Shown here piece by piece: positions 22,085 to 35,530 of a DNA stretch of 64,000 nt. A program made the translations under genes and the position numbers. The notes beneath the pieces are model-generated. The model saw nothing but the letters and a program-made list of their open reading frames with translations, did not search any database and had not been told where the DNA came from. Location: positions 8,441,063 through 8,505,062 of the forward strand of contig CM040755.1 of assembly GCA_022829145.1 (NCBI GenBank). Reading direction: 5' to 3'. Every line of letters begins with the position of its first letter. The first letter of the stretch is position 1. This DNA comes from Albula goreensis (lineage: Eukaryota > Chordata > Actinopteri > Albuliformes > Albulidae).

Positions 22085-22879
22085 AGATACAAAGGTGTTG
22101 CGTATGTCTGTATACAGCACTAGGAACAAAAACTGAAAAAAATTCAGCTGTTTAAGTGGTAATAAATGGCTGACAAAATGACCCACTCTTTTTCATGCTG
22201 ACCTATTTGAACCAGAACTAAGCATGCAAATGAAAGGGCTCTGTGGTCATGCCAGCCTAAATGACCATAAAATCAAATAAAATGTGTGGTGCATTTGCTT
22301 GTTTTCCAGCAGATCCAATGCTACACCCCACTGAAAGCAAGCCTAGCATGATGATGGCAGGGATAAACACCCTTGGTGGAACAGAAAGAAACCATTTAGG
22401 AGCCGGTCAACCAGACATAAGGAGGGGAATCCTTCATCTTCTGGCCAGTTTAGGAGGTGAGTTAGTAGTGACTAACCAGTTAGTCAATCCAATCCAATTT
22501 TCATTCAGTTCAAAATGAGGCGTATGTGATGTAGTGTGAGGATTGTCAAGTGCAAGGCTGCTGGAAGATGAGGCCTGTTAAATGAAGGCCAATTAGACCA
22601 TGTGTTGATACAAGGCATTGGATTTTTCTGCAAATCACTTTGCAACCTATAAAAGCAACTTGCATAAATACACTGTTTAGTTTTATTAAAAGAGACAATA
22701 GATAAAACTCCTTGAATTTAAAATCTGCTTACCAATTGTGTAAACAATGCATAATATTGAATGTAGATATTGTAAAGTGTGAAGCCCCCTTCCCCATATC
22801 AAAAATGGAGATACACACATAGGAATCTAAACTTATCAACATTTAGAGAAGGGAAAAAAAAAACAGAAAGCCATGGTAC

Positions 22880-23290
22880 TTTCCTGCGAATGTAAGAGCC
22901 AGTTTTGGGGCTGAATGAGTGTACAGGGCTTCTGGGCAGAGTACGGCCTGTCTGCGCTGCGCTGACGGGTGCTGCTCTCTGGCTTTTATTGCTGCTGCAT
23001 TCAGAGGACAGAGGAAAGTGGCTTTCTGAAAGGGGCTCACAGAGGGAGAGGGAGAGGGCCTGAGCGCAGGGAGCATGAAGCAGCAGAGCGGACGCACGTC
23101 CATGGTGGAGGAGCGGGGGTGACCCGCCGGCTGCATGAATGAGGGACGGCGGTGCTGGCTGGCTGGCCGGCCGGCTGGCCCGTATTGATGTGGCAGAGCC
23201 GAGTAATCGGATTGAAAGCATGCCATAGTATTTGTGTCAGTTCGCATCTCGTCAAACTGATAATGTGCGCGGCCGTGAAGTGTGGATTCA
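22880..23290. other. GC-rich block in gene desert, candidate regulatory element
   Basis: About 400 bp markedly richer in GC and CpG than its surroundings, with a GGCTGGCTGGCCGGCCGGCTGG motif around 23157-23180 and a palindrome-like homeodomain site TAATCGGATT at 23204-23213. Overlapping minus-strand frames of 98-140 codons exist, but they overlap one another in several frames, show no domain and lack splice or start context. I treat it as non-coding. Enhancer or CpG-island function is inference. Confidence 0.35.
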
Positions 23291-25740
23291 GTATTGAGAA
23301 TTTGCTCCGTGGCTCAGCGTTAAAGAAACCCAAAGCCTCGTTTAATTCAAATATAATTCTTCCCCCAAGAGTTTACTGATTAATACATTTGCATAACAGC
23401 AGAAAATGGTTGCCTTTTCATTGGATGTATTGGCTGCTTTTTTCAGTAGCACCCTTGGCTACTCCTAAGTAATACATGTACGATCTGATGGACAGGACAT
23501 TTTCTCATGGATAGTCAAAGAAGGCTATGAAGGAGAGAAAAAATCCAAATATTTAACTTTTCTCATCCGCTGAAAAATGTTTGGCTGATACAAATGTCTT
23601 AACAAGGCTCAATCCCTAATAATATGTCAGGTCACTGTTTTGTATGCTTTTCCATTGACAGACCTCAACAAATAAGGCTATCAGAAGTTTTTTTTTTTTT
23701 TTTATGGTGGTCATGTAACTCATTGATACTGCAAGATGACTACATGCATAATTTGCATAGCATGCTTTGGAATATTTACCGTAGCTGTGTTTCACAGCAA
23801 AAATGGGTTTTTGAATATCGCAAGGATTATTAAAAAGGAAAATTAGCTCATGAAATGACATAACTGACTTCAGTCAGTTTGAACGGGTCTGCCTGACATA
23901 GTTGCATTATACTCTTGTACAGAGTTGCTCAGCAGACTTCATGCATACCTGCTGTGATTGGGTATTCCAAACAGGGGCAGAAATATGACAAGAAAGTTTT
24001 TTTTTTTTTTAAACTCACAAAACTGAAACTGCACAATCTATGTACTGGATAGGTATAAGAGGGAAGTTGGCTGTATGGATAAGTTCGCTGATTGGTTTCA
24101 GTGAAGGAGGTGGAGGGCCCTTACATTCCCTCCTCTGGTTTGTAATGAGTATCATAAGCATTGTACAGTGATGTTCTTAGCCAGATAGGTTGGTGTCAGG
24201 AGCTGTGACACCATTAAGGAGTTTGTTAACACGAGAGTTCCTGTTAATGGCAAAATCATGAAGATTTCCTGAGTCTCTAAACCATTTACACATTACAATG
24301 TGAATGTGGCCAATTGGACTGATAAAGCCTGTAATTGATCCAATTATACGCTTAAATTGCACAGTGTGAGACTGTCCTATGGCTGGCGCAGCTGCCTTAC
24401 CAAGCTTGGTTTAACAAGTCCCTTTCATCTCTAACAATGCTTTGTGTGGCAGAAGTGAAATATGCAAAACAAACACAACCTCATGCCTCTTAGCTTGCTT
24501 GTACCTTGACCTTGTACTTAGACCACAAAGTAAAAGTAATGTAATTTGAATCATTTAGAAATTCCAATAATATCTACTCCAAATTGATCGCATTTGGGAG
24601 CATCACCGAATTTATTTGGGCTTCAAGGAATTTGTTGTCATAATGCTAATTTCACCCTCATTTAGTATTTGGCATATGAGAACAGCACAGGCTTGTGTTT
24701 TTCATGGCTACTGTAATGTCAAGGAGTTGGAGTAACATATGTCAAATAGAAACTCGCACCTACACGTTTTAATGCAGAGCATTGTGATTTTGTTAGCAGA
24801 GACACTTCTGGTGCCCGTCTGTAGAGGGGAAGGAGCAATGTATTCTCTATCTGTAGCAGTGCACATGTATACATGGATTATTTGTCTTCCGTCAGACATT
24901 CTTGTGAAGGAGAAAGCATGAAACTGTATTTTTTCAGTTAGAGCTGTGTGACAGGATTAACCTCATACAACACAGGAGCAACAGTGTAAGTGGTGACAAT
25001 AAATCAAGCCCTTAGATGAGATATAATCTCTCATCTCAATAAAATGATAAACAAGGCAGTGTATGGGGCAAGATCCAAGAACCACACTTTTATGCCATAA
25101 CCTTTCACCCATGTCCCAGATATATGTCAGATTAAAGGACACCAGTCACCAGTATTCATCATACCCAGGCTAGATACAAAATTTGTCTCCTGTTCTGTGT
25201 GGTAGGGATTGGGGGGGGTTGGAAGATGTCAGAGAGCATCATTGGGTGTTGATAACCTGTAATCCCACCATCCGGATAGATAGAGTCGGCATGGATACCT
25301 GCAGGCTGTTTGTCTAGCCAGCCACAGAGATCCCATCCCCGTTAGTCCAGGGAACCAGCCCCACACGTTTCCCTTTTATTTTCCGCCTTCAAATGAGATA
25401 TCTACCAGTACCAATTTCTGATTATATCTATTTCAGTAAAAATAGGATTTTAACTAAAGTTTCTTCAAGCAATAATCCCAACTGAACACATTCTATGGAC
25501 ATTCTAAAGTACAACACCCACAAAATGGCGCTCTGCAAAGATCATCATGACTTGTGCATTTGAACCAATGAAGTTTATTTTCTAACAGTGTCAGGGTATC
25601 AGACCTTTTTTTTCTTAAAATGTATCATTCTTATGCATATTGACCCATTATTTTCTCAGGTCATTGAAATGAGAGTGTATATACTTTGTAGTGGTCTGTG
25701 AAGGATGTCTTTACTAAGCGCTTGTAAAGCTAAAGTCAAT
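23290..25740. other. Non-coding flank, mixed AT-rich
   Basis: No gene recognised. The segment 24061-24370 is more complex and contains TAATTG and CCAATTATA homeodomain-like cores near 24330-24350. Poly-T tracts lie at 23690-23703 and 23998-24010. Confidence 0.45.
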
Positions 25741-26160
25741 TCAGTTCACACAGTGGCGAGGGAGAGGACAATGGCTTAGAATGTGTGGGACTAAAGAAGA
25801 GAGGGGGGCAGAGGGGACCAAAGCCCTCTGTTTAGCTCTTCTGTGGGACTTCATAAAGTGGACAGCCCCAGCCTCACTCCCTTCCCTGCCTCTGTTCACT
25901 GATGGTCAGGACACGGGGCAAAAAGGTCCCTAACAGTCCTCTGAACTGCTCAGCTTTCTATGAAGCGGGGCCCCATTATTCAGTGATGTTTAAATGAGCC
26001 GGTGCCAAATTGTCCCTCCAAAGTGAAAAGTCAAATAGTGGCACTGGCAGAAGTCCTAAGGTAACCTCCTCTGCAGCCCCACAATGCACTGCCATCGAGG
26101 GACAAAGGGTCATTGAAGAACTGCTCTTACCAACTTTTATAGGGTTTTGTGCAAGCATTT
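25740..26160. promoter_or_regulatory. Candidate cis-regulatory block with ZNF143-like motif
   Basis: About 420 bp of balanced composition in AT-rich surroundings, with a SOX-like ACAATGG near 25769 and CCCCACAATGCACTGC at 26077-26092, close to the ZNF143/STAF consensus. No coding signature. Function inferred only. Confidence 0.3.
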
Positions 26161-27039
26161 GAATTTATCTCCCCTCCCTCCAATCAATAACATTTTTTTG
26201 GAATATGACGTTTGGAATATGCACATAAAGTGTATGGAGTTTCACATGCAGTATTTTAACAGAGAAATTCTGATATTCATCATAGTTCATAGTTTTTTGT
26301 TTTTAATGGAATTTTTTAACATGCAGGTTTCTTGTCACTTCAGCTTGAGTACAAGAAGCACCTCAGCGTGAAGAGGCTAGTTTGAGGTCTTGGCCTGGAA
26401 GTGGAAGGGCCTCCCTTTCTTAAACCATTAATACTTCCTGTCTCCTTGCACACTAGTGTATGCTGCTCTGCTCAGCCTGAGAAAATGTAAAGGAAAAACA
26501 TTTTAACAGAGTAAGTCTGTAGAACCAGAGTTTCATCAGAATGGTTTATCTGATCTAGTAGTCAGGAAATCATACTCAAGAAATACAGAAAAGTGGGGCT
26601 GTGAATTGTCTTCCTAGCATTTCCTGCAATTCCCTTTTAAACATGATGGTACATTTTTATGCTGGATAAAACATGAACCTGTCTGGTGTTGTTTTACCCA
26701 GTTAATCCATTTTGAATGTTGAAGGAATGAATCCCATGTCATAGCATGAGGGAGGGTAGAAAAATACTCTGAAAAAATGTGGGAAATAAGAACCTTCATG
26801 ACTGCAGTTATGTCCAGTATCCTGTTTATTGCATGAATGAGTGTTTGTTTTTTTGAATTTTTTTTTTCTCTCCCTAAATATTCAGTCTGACTGGGTTGGG
26901 GGCGGTACCAGGGGTTGTTGGTGCTTTCAGTGTTGTATAACCCTCACAGGGCTGGATAATAATCTGAGGGACAGGACTTTTAGGGACAGGGAGACACAAA
27001 AGGTGGATGGGGGGAAGTTGTTAGGAAGGAAAGTCTCAT

Positions 27040-27680
27040 TCTGTGGGGGTTGAATGTGGTGCAGAGATTAAAACTTTCATTTGTGGTTTGGCCATATTCA
27101 TGGTGGCTCTGCCTTGAATGGAGACCCAGCATCGAGCTCGATGGCTGAGTGAACTTTTGTTCTCTGACTTGTCCTGAAGCACGGCCCACTTTGCACTTGA
27201 AAGAGGAAAGTGGACCCAACGTGGGACGTCCCATTCGTGGGTCCCCCAAATTATAGCTCAGGGCCCCTCAGGTGTGTGACTTCAGGAGCTTCAATTGTGC
27301 TTTCACCTTTCACCTTTTCCTGCCTTTTTCTTGCCTTTGCACTGAACCGGTGGATCATACATTTCGTAAACGGTTTAGTATCCTCCTGTTTGAGGCACCT
27401 CATTTAGTGAAACATCTAGTTGTATCTTTGGCACTTCAGCAGGCCGGGGGTGGTTTGGGAAAGGACCCAGTGCCCCCTCTCTAACAGTCTCTGTGTGGCT
27501 GTCGAGTGGGCCCCCCATTTATGCACACCCCGGCAGGGGAGACACCGGCCGGTCACACACTCAGGTCGGTCCATCCCACACACAGCTCTTCACCTGTTGA
27601 AAGCCGCCGCCAGCTCGCTGACAGAGGCCAGCTCCTTTTGTTCCAGGCTTGGACAGTCTGTTCTGTAATTTCTTTCATTT
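27040..27680. promoter_or_regulatory. Candidate cis-regulatory block
   Basis: About 640 bp of GC-balanced sequence, including an AGGTGTGTGA and, on the same strand, two TTTCACCTT cores in tandem at about 27301-27317, which resemble T-box half sites. Overlapping 65-82-codon frames in three plus frames and two minus frames argue against coding. Function is inferred from composition. Confidence 0.3.
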
Positions 27681-28490
27681 CCCATGCCTGTTGTGGCCAT
27701 GAAGGTCTCCAATACCCATGTCTAAATATCAACTGAGGATGGAATTCCATGGTGTGTGCTCCATCAGTGTGTAGTCACTGGCAGGAGGGAAGAAAGGGAA
27801 CATGAAATTGCTCCCCAAAAAAGCAGAACTGGTGTTACAGTCTGGAGACAAATACGGTTATCTTTATGATGCATTGCAAAGGGGCGTGGCTTTTTATAAT
27901 CTACTAGACACCTGTTTTTGTCTCTGAAACCCTTCTATAGCCATCTAGAGCGCGTAGTCTCTAGAGTGTGGACACATGTACACGGTGATAGTTACACTGC
28001 ATACACACATGTGCATAATACATACAGTATTTTGTGTTTTTAAAGTTTGATTCAGGTTTGTTTATTCATAGACAAAGAAAAGAATTGTTTGTAGTTTAGA
28101 TGTTGATGCAGCCAAGTGTGCCAGGTGCTGATTGGCTCAGTGTAAGATATACACAGGCTCCCATGTAATGATATTTTTAAAGAATTAACCTCAACTTGTG
28201 CTAAAAACAGATCAAAATCTAATACAGTGGATAAGAGCAAAGACAAGTCATTTTTCCATCTATTGCAGTGTGCAGAGAAAAAAAGACTGAATTCAGGTTT
28301 CAGCTTTTTTAGCAGCTAGAGAGTAAGTAATTGTGCCCCAGTACAGTGATACATTTTGTGAAGGATGCTCCTTTGCTGGATGCTTTTCACAAGTGATAAC
28401 ATGTAAATATTAGGGTAAGGTTTTACAGAATTTAAAAAAGAAACATGGCAAAATTAATCTTCTCTGAGCAGATGTTTCTGTCTGAAAGAG

Positions 28491-28665
28491 GGTTTGGCAG
28501 CCCTAGTCCTGGAAGCCTACAGGATTTTCTGGTGGTTGTTTTTTTGTCAGTTCTGACTCCAGGTAAATTGAGGTAATCTAATCAACTGTGTCATATGATG
28601 CTGAGTCGCAACAAAAACCAACTCAACCTGTAGCTCTCTGAGACCAGGGTCGGACATCCCTGGTC
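28491..28665. mobile_element. Short non-autonomous DNA transposon (MITE) relic
   Basis: About 175 bp with degenerate terminal inverted repeats: CCCTAGTCCTGGAAGCCTAC at the left (28501-28520) and CCTGTAGCTCTCTGAGACCA at the right (28627-28646), matching at about 16 of 23 positions over the inner part. The end motif (GACCAGGGT...GGACATCCCTGG) resembles abundant short inverted-repeat elements of fish genomes. No coding capacity. Superfamily not determined. Confidence 0.6.
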
Positions 28666-28999
28666 TTAAGTATACGGTTCCATATGGTGTGTATGTGTGA
28701 ACAAAAAATGAACAAAAACTGAAACTGCCCTCTGTTTAGCTGGGTTTCTTAATTATACCTACATATATTACATTTGAATGAACTTAATATTTATGCCAGG
28801 CTGTGGAAATGACAGCAGAATCCACTCAAGCTTGAGAACAGTTTGCATGGAAATAATCCATCTCACAGAGGGTTGTGTTGATCTGGATAAATTACAATTT
28901 AAGTCCCCCCTTGCTCAGTGATTGTTAGCACCTCTGATGTCTGGGGACTCTTGGGTTCAATGGGAGTAACAAAGGATATGAAAATGTCCTTTCACATAT

Positions 29000-30000
29000 T
29001 TCTTTGGGCTTTGCCATAAGCTCCTGCATTGCCAATTAGTGCGTCAGTGATAATAAAGATTAAGAACACACAGAATCGGGAAGGTCTTTGGGGCCTTAGT
29101 TTAATCCCGTCCTGTTTAACCTCGGGACCTTAATGAGGGTCACAGTGCCTTTAGCACCTTGTTAGCTATTGTCCACTGCTGTTCATTAACAGTGCCTGCT
29201 GGATATGATCTGGGTCCTAATTGGTTAGCGATACTGTCACCTGACCAACAAACACACCTCATGCTTTGTCTTGTGGCATATCAATCGGTAGCTCCTCCTG
29301 TATCTTATGAAGAACCAGATATTCTTGGATGATTTTTTTTATGTTGCTGTCAGGTTATAAACATAGAAAAATGCGTCATCATTTAGTATATTTAAAGTCA
29401 TTTAAATACTTTAAAAAAAAACATGTGCCAGGTCTTTACTGTAACTCCGGCTTTTATTGCAGCTTATTGCAGAAGAATGGAATTCATATAATGTATTCCA
29501 CTAACTCAAGGGACCGCATCACCTCCATTGTAGCGTGGCCAAAAAAAAAGGCCCCCTTCCGTGTTTCAGGTCCACACAAGCTAAAATCATGAAAACTATG
29601 ATAATGAGGAAAAAAAAAGTGTCTAAGCAGATGTTCCACATCAACTCTCCTCAGAGAAGAAAGAGCCCAGAGTGCCTTTTGCCGCTTTGACTCTATGTGT
29701 CAGCATGCTAATAATAGCACATAGTGAAAGGACTCGAGCCAATGAGTGCAGGCCCAAATGATCGTCAGATTAGCTGGAACAGATGGAAGGGGTCACACTC
29801 CAATAGCTTTACCCCTGCACATAAAGGCAATGTGTAAGTGGAGTTCATTGCCTCCAACAGATACTGCCAATCAATCTCTATACTCCTCACCCCGCTGCTT
29901 GCGACTCCCTTTTAAAGATGCACCACAGAGAAAGAATGGAGTATTGTCAAAGTGCCAAGATGTACCTAGTCACTGTCGGCACTTTCTTTTCTTCTCAGCT
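29000..30000. promoter_or_regulatory. Two candidate regulatory blocks
   Basis: 29040-29290 and 29640-29990 are complex, GC-balanced blocks separated by AT-rich DNA. The first contains CCTAATTGGTTAGCG and TTCATTAACAG cores; the second contains GCATGCTAATAATAG. No coding signature. Conservation cannot be tested here. Confidence 0.3.
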
Positions 30001-30535
30001 TAACACACCAAAGGGCCTAACAAATTGTGGACCCATCCCTCAAGGTTGTATTTTACTGGGTATTAATCCTGTAGTCTTTCAAATATAGCGGGTGTTGGGA
30101 AGGGATAAGATATGCAGTCACTTTCTTATTCTCAGATTTCATTCTTTTCCAAATTATGATAGTATTGTGTATATAGCCAGCAAGATTCAAATTTGAAGTT
30201 CTCCACACTTCATGTTACGATTAGTATGTGTTTACTCCATAAACAGTTATTGTACTTGTTCCTGCATATTTCAGATTTAAAGCAAAAACTTTATGAAAAT
30301 CTTAACATCAAATAATACATCCAAACTCAAAAACTAGAGGACTTAAATAGTTCTCCCATTCAGTCCATCCATTTACATTTGACTCAAACTTTAAACTATG
30401 AAACTTTCATAACACTGTCATAAGCATGACATAACACCTGTAAACAGCTGTAAGATTGTATTAAACCCCACTCAAAATTGCATAGCACTGTTATAATGTA
30501 TCCAGGGAAGTGTGTAAGTGACAGTGGTAGGCTAG

Positions 30536-30567
30536 GCTATAAGAAAGCATAGCTATAAGAAAGCATA
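30536..30567. repeat. 16-bp direct tandem duplication
   Basis: GCTATAAGAAAGCATA occurs twice, back to back (30536-30551 and 30552-30567). It lies 29 bp from a perfect hairpin. Confidence 0.9.
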
Positions 30568-30595
30568 ACATGGTGTGCTGGCTATCCAAATGTCC

Positions 30596-30641
30596 ATTAT
30601 TAAAATCCACACATAGACATGTATTTGTGGATTTTAATAAT
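30596..30641. repeat. Perfect inverted repeat, 16-bp arms
   Basis: ATTATTAAAATCCACA (30596-30611) and its exact complement (30626-30641) are separated by 14 bp. Imperfect pairing continues outward (GTCC/GGAC). It could form a hairpin RNA or cruciform. No miRNA family is recognised. Confidence 0.85.
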
Positions 30642-30649
30642 GTGGACTG

Positions 30650-32260
30650 CCCCATGCACATGACAACTGTACTGTGAAATATACTGTATCCCAGAACTAT
30701 TTTCCAATGCATGTGCTGGCTCCACAGAGCAGACAAGTGGCTCAACCACAAGCATGTGAAGTATGCACTGATTGCTCTTCAGAGCAAGTGCTGCCACATT
30801 GTTTCAACATGGCTGTTTCGGTGATAGCACATGTAATCGGCCACAGTAAAAGTATATATGGATGTTTGGGTAGGGGATAGAGTATAAGCACACCTTTGTG
30901 GCGCAACTGTGCCTTCGCAGCTGTGTATTTGAACCAGTTGCGCAATTACAGTAATGACCAGGAGTCCACATTGGTAAGGCAGCAATTGGCTACCCCTGCT
31001 GGGGTAAACAGTGGGATAAGCTATTCAAAACAATCATACTCAGCACTGTCTGGTGATCTCCCCAGGGCTGCTTACAGGTTTGTGAAATGAATAAATGTTG
31101 ACTTCATACTCCTGTGAAGGCATGTAAAATATATGTGATCAGTGTTGTTTCTGCAGTCTGAAAAATGGAGAAGGCTAGTTGCAACATGAATATGAGAGGT
31201 CACATTGCCAGCCACCTGATTCTGTGGGGGAGGTTTCATAGAGTGAGGCTAATAACATGGTGTAGTTTTTAGGAAAAGGGAAAAATTCATTCAACAAAAA
31301 CAAGGCAATATGGACCATCACCTGATATTATACCATCTGTTCGATCACACTGGATGACTGAAAAAACTGCATCAAAATAATCACATTATATGAACAAATA
31401 TATGGGCGATACGACAAAATAACATTTTTGTTGAGGGAAACTGAGGGAGAAGTTTATTTGACTTTCTCTCAGAGCCTACGTGCCATTGCTCACAATGTAC
31501 CCTGGAGTTTTGCCACTGTAGGTCCAGGGTAACTGCCAATGTTTTATTTCAGTGGATGTGAACAATTTTTTTTTTAAGTGCTGTGAAAATGAAATGATGT
31601 CTGCTACACTGAGTCTGAATCCATTTCAGCTGTGGTAATGCAGAGCCAGTGGAACAGGCCCCCATGCCCCATGGCTAATATTTAACTGCTTGTTAGCCAC
31701 ACCAGGGAGGCCCTACCTCAGCTTCTCCTTCTGTCTTTTTTCACCAAAGAACACAACCACAATAGAGAGGAAGGAAGGAAGGAGATTTAAAAACACTACA
31801 TTTGCACTCAGTCTGACTTAGCTGCATCTTGCATTCTCTAGTTATATATTCACTCTGATGCCATTGTATGCCCTGTGTCATTAGTGCAGCAGGGCATGTT
31901 TGTAATTGTTTTGATATTTATTTGGGATCTTCTTGCCAAACCCCAAAGGAAAGGAAAGCAGACACTAAGGACTGGTTCCACTACGGTGCATCCATAGAGA
32001 TAGTTCTCCCATTGTACATCAGTTACATACCAAATTCCTGCCGGGGAACGGGGGAAGACCCTAACCTCCCAAAGAATTCTGACACAAAAAAATGTGTTTG
32101 ACTATAACAATAAACCAGTCATCCAGCAATGTTTTTTTTTTTAACCTGTATGTGTTAGTGTATGAGTTAGATCTGATATATTTGCAGTTGCATCTTAAGC
32201 CACTTCGAGCTTCAGATGCCGCACAGTAATATATTACATATATTACAGGCAACAGCAGCT
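30650..32260. other. Non-coding, nothing recognised
   Basis: Mixed-composition DNA without long conserved-looking frames, repeats or motif clusters that I can support. Confidence 0.5.
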
Positions 32261-33490
32261 CTCACCCGTTGAAGTTTCAGCTGGAGAGAAAGCTTGTGGC
32301 AGTGAGTGGGAGTGTATTCAGTGGGGCCTGATGCCTTTCAGGGGTGTCTATAAGTGGGCAATCACCCATGGGATGGGCTTTCTCTCTGCTGGGGTCCTAC
32401 CTGCACCGGCCCCTAAAAATCCTCTAAGAGCCTCATTCACTGACAGGAGGAACAATGGCTGAAGGGACCAACAATTCAGAGGAGTCTATCATTCTGCATG
32501 CTGTTATCTTAGGCGCTGAATAAAACCCTTTTCTGCTCCGTGGTCGGCGCTGTTTTCAGTAGCCAGCAGTACTTTACGGGCCCCATTCACTGCCTTTCAA
32601 CAGGTTCACGGGGGCAAGCAGTGCAGTGTATTAAAAGGGGATAATAATGCCACCTCACTATGACCAGCAGCCTGCAGCACCATAAACTGAGTGGCTGAAC
32701 TTGTTAAAAGCTAACCCCTCACTTGTTCACCAACAATAATTATATTGGATTGTATTGAATTTCCTATCCTTTTTTTTTTTTAGAATTAGTACATACTAGT
32801 GCTATTAAAAATACAATTGTACATATACATGTTACATGCACATTTCTGTGATTTTGCTGCAATGGGTTAAGGGGGTGTTGATGGATTATATGGTCTAGGT
32901 TGTAACTGTACTGTTCACCAGTTCATGGGATGCTGTGGGAAAATATAAAATCTTTTAGTCTCTCATAAATAAATGTAGTGTCTACTTATGTTACAGTGTT
33001 GCTGTAAGGAACGAACTGGAAAAATCTATGAACGTCACTACCTATAATGTAGTCTGAAAGCACTTTTAAGGTCTGGTGGAGGACGTCCAGCTAAAAGGTC
33101 CCATGGTCAGAGGTTTATGCTGCAGAGAGCAGGGGGCACACTGGGATCAAACTCAGAGTCATCCAGGACAAAGGGTCATAATTGGCATGGGTCAGCCTGG
33201 TCCCTCTATTGCGCTGGGCCACTCAGCCAACCACGGACAAATTAACAGTGCCACAGGCAACCAGGGAGCTGCCTTCCCATGATCCTCTAGTGCCGACTGC
33301 AACCTCCCCCTCCTTTTTTACCATACCAGCAAGTGCCTCACACAAAAATACTGGGAGGGCTTCGGCGCAGGCAACAAATGAACAACAGGCTTACCATGGA
33401 AACGGCTGTGTCCCTTTGATGACTAATGATGTGCTTCAGCACAGAGACCCAGATGGGGTGTTTTCTCTGCATGAGGCGACATTTGCCTGT
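32260..33490. promoter_or_regulatory. Candidate regulatory blocks
   Basis: 32260-32710 and 33060-33490 are GC-balanced blocks split by a T-rich and AT-rich spacer. They hold no coding exon; the longest frame (33182-33499, 105 codons) has no recognisable domain. Enhancer status is inference. Confidence 0.28.
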
Positions 33491-34190
33491 GACCACTAAT
33501 GAACATAGGATCCAAGACTTTCTGTGGCACCCATAGAAAAAAAAACAACAACAGCATTCAGTTCAATTCAAACGTCAGTTAAACAATCAGTCTTCAAGCT
33601 TATGCTTTAAAATATATATGTTTTTATATGCACCTCTACATCTTACATGTTTAAATGCTTTAACAGCTAGTATTTCTCATTGTATGGATGTTTATTGTAA
33701 GTACTTAAAGACAAGTAGTAAAATAAATACATGTGGACAGCTAATTCTCCAGCTGATAAAACCGTTATTGTGGATAATTGGTTCACTGCATCACTTTGAA
33801 CACAGAAATTCATCGGGCTAGGCAATGGAGCGCAATGTTGTTTACAGAAAACTCTTGATTTGCCTTACAATATCACATCTCATCGCAGATTGTAAATTCT
33901 GAACAGTGTAAGGGGCCCTATCTTTCATTGAAGCTGTTCTATAATCTCTGCCTTCAGTGTGTATCTGGGAACCAGAAAGGAAGGCAGTCAACACAACAGA
34001 GGCTGTTTTTGTCCGCTTTAGCAGGGAAATCTCATCTGCAGCTGTGGTTTTTGCTGTAATTATGAATTCACATAATAGATGTCCTTCATTATGATTCCAC
34101 TGAGTAGTCGAATTTCTCATACTTGCAAATGATGGCGTTAAGAAAGAATTCTTAAAATTATTATATTAGGAAGAAAATGCAGGATATATG

Positions 34191-34218
34191 TTTATTATTA
34201 TTATTATTATTATTATTA
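34191..34218. repeat. (TTA)n microsatellite
   Basis: About nine TTA units, followed by ordinary sequence. Confidence 0.95.
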
Positions 34219-35159
34219 GTTACCAGTGTATAGTTCCTCCAGGACTTGTCAGAATGATCTAGGAGCGAGTGGAGTCCCAGAGTAAATGGACAAGCAGCCA
34301 CCTAGCCGGGTCCTAATTCCTCGTGTCTAACACAATGGGAGTGATTATATGCTCATCAGGGTGATACCTTTCTCCTCCACTCATTCAGCGACCAGCCAGA
34401 TCTGCTGTCATGCCTATTTACAGAGTCATTCCCTCTCCCCCCCGGGGCCACACTCAAACTTAGGCGGTTTCTGTTTTTTGTGTAAATGTGAAAACTATCA
34501 CATGTGGACTAACAGTGTGTGAAAATTACTGACTTTACATGTTTGCCTGTATTTTTTGACAAAATCCAGATGAGGGAGAACTATTGGACCCTGTCTTAAT
34601 CTCAAATTATAAATACGATAGATCAACAATTTTCTCCCCATGAAAGTTAAATGACGGTTATGTTTTACTTTGGTTCTGGCATTATGTTACGGAGAGAAAA
34701 TTAACTTATTTTACAATAGGTGCAGAATGAAAATAGAAATTAGATTTTGCTTGTGTTTTCCAGAAAAAAGAATAACAGCTTATTAAAAGTATTGAATTGA
34801 TTTTGTTCACTGATCAATCTAAAGAAACTTATTGGTTGATCTGTTATTTAGAGCTGGAATATCTGTGCTTTAGCAGGGAGAAGCTGGGGATCAGAAGGGT
34901 TACTCTGTTTCACCTCACATCATTGATTTAAATTATTAAGACAATGAGTCAAATGCTTCACCAAAATGAGGATTATTAGATATGATGTTTATACACACAC
35001 TTGTATCTTTGGTTTTCTTTCACTCATGAAAGGTCGTCCCTCTGTATGAAATTGCAAGCCAAACTAAATCAACCCATCTACGCATTTGAATTCAAACACC
35101 CATCACAATGCAGGTCCCTGACACCCAGGCAAAATTTGAAACAAATTGTTTTAAAATGG

Positions 35160-35530
35160 AGTACCCCAAGCTCTGTTAACTGCCCCCCACCCATCCCCAG
35201 CCCATTCTCCTCTTTTCCTTCCCCTCCTACTGGTCCCACCCAATGTCCTTTGTTGATCTAATGTACTTTTTACTAGTTGCACAGTCAGGGACATCTGCTC
35301 GAAGAAACCAGTCAATATTGTGGAAAAAGTTCAAAGCAGTTAGTTCATTAGCTGTGTCTGCTTTACAACCAGAAGGCAGCAGTCTAAGAAGTGAGCAACG
35401 ACAATGCGATACAATGGTGACCCCATTAAGTGGTGATTTATTATGGCGGGTAGCCCTGCTTAACCTTTGGCCAGCGCTAGCCTCCTTCCCCTATTGTTGG
35501 CCCAGGGGCCCTCTGCCTGTATGAGGGTGA
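35160..35530. other. GC-balanced non-coding block
   Basis: A C-rich start (CCCCCCACCCATCCCC near 35181) followed by complex sequence. Overlapping frames of 86 and 93 codons show no family resemblance. Could be regulatory; weak evidence. Confidence 0.25.

Noticed and set aside
22799..23333. Overlapping minus-strand frames of 98-140 codons
   Set aside because: Three frames are open at once in GC-rich DNA, with no domain and no splice or promoter context.
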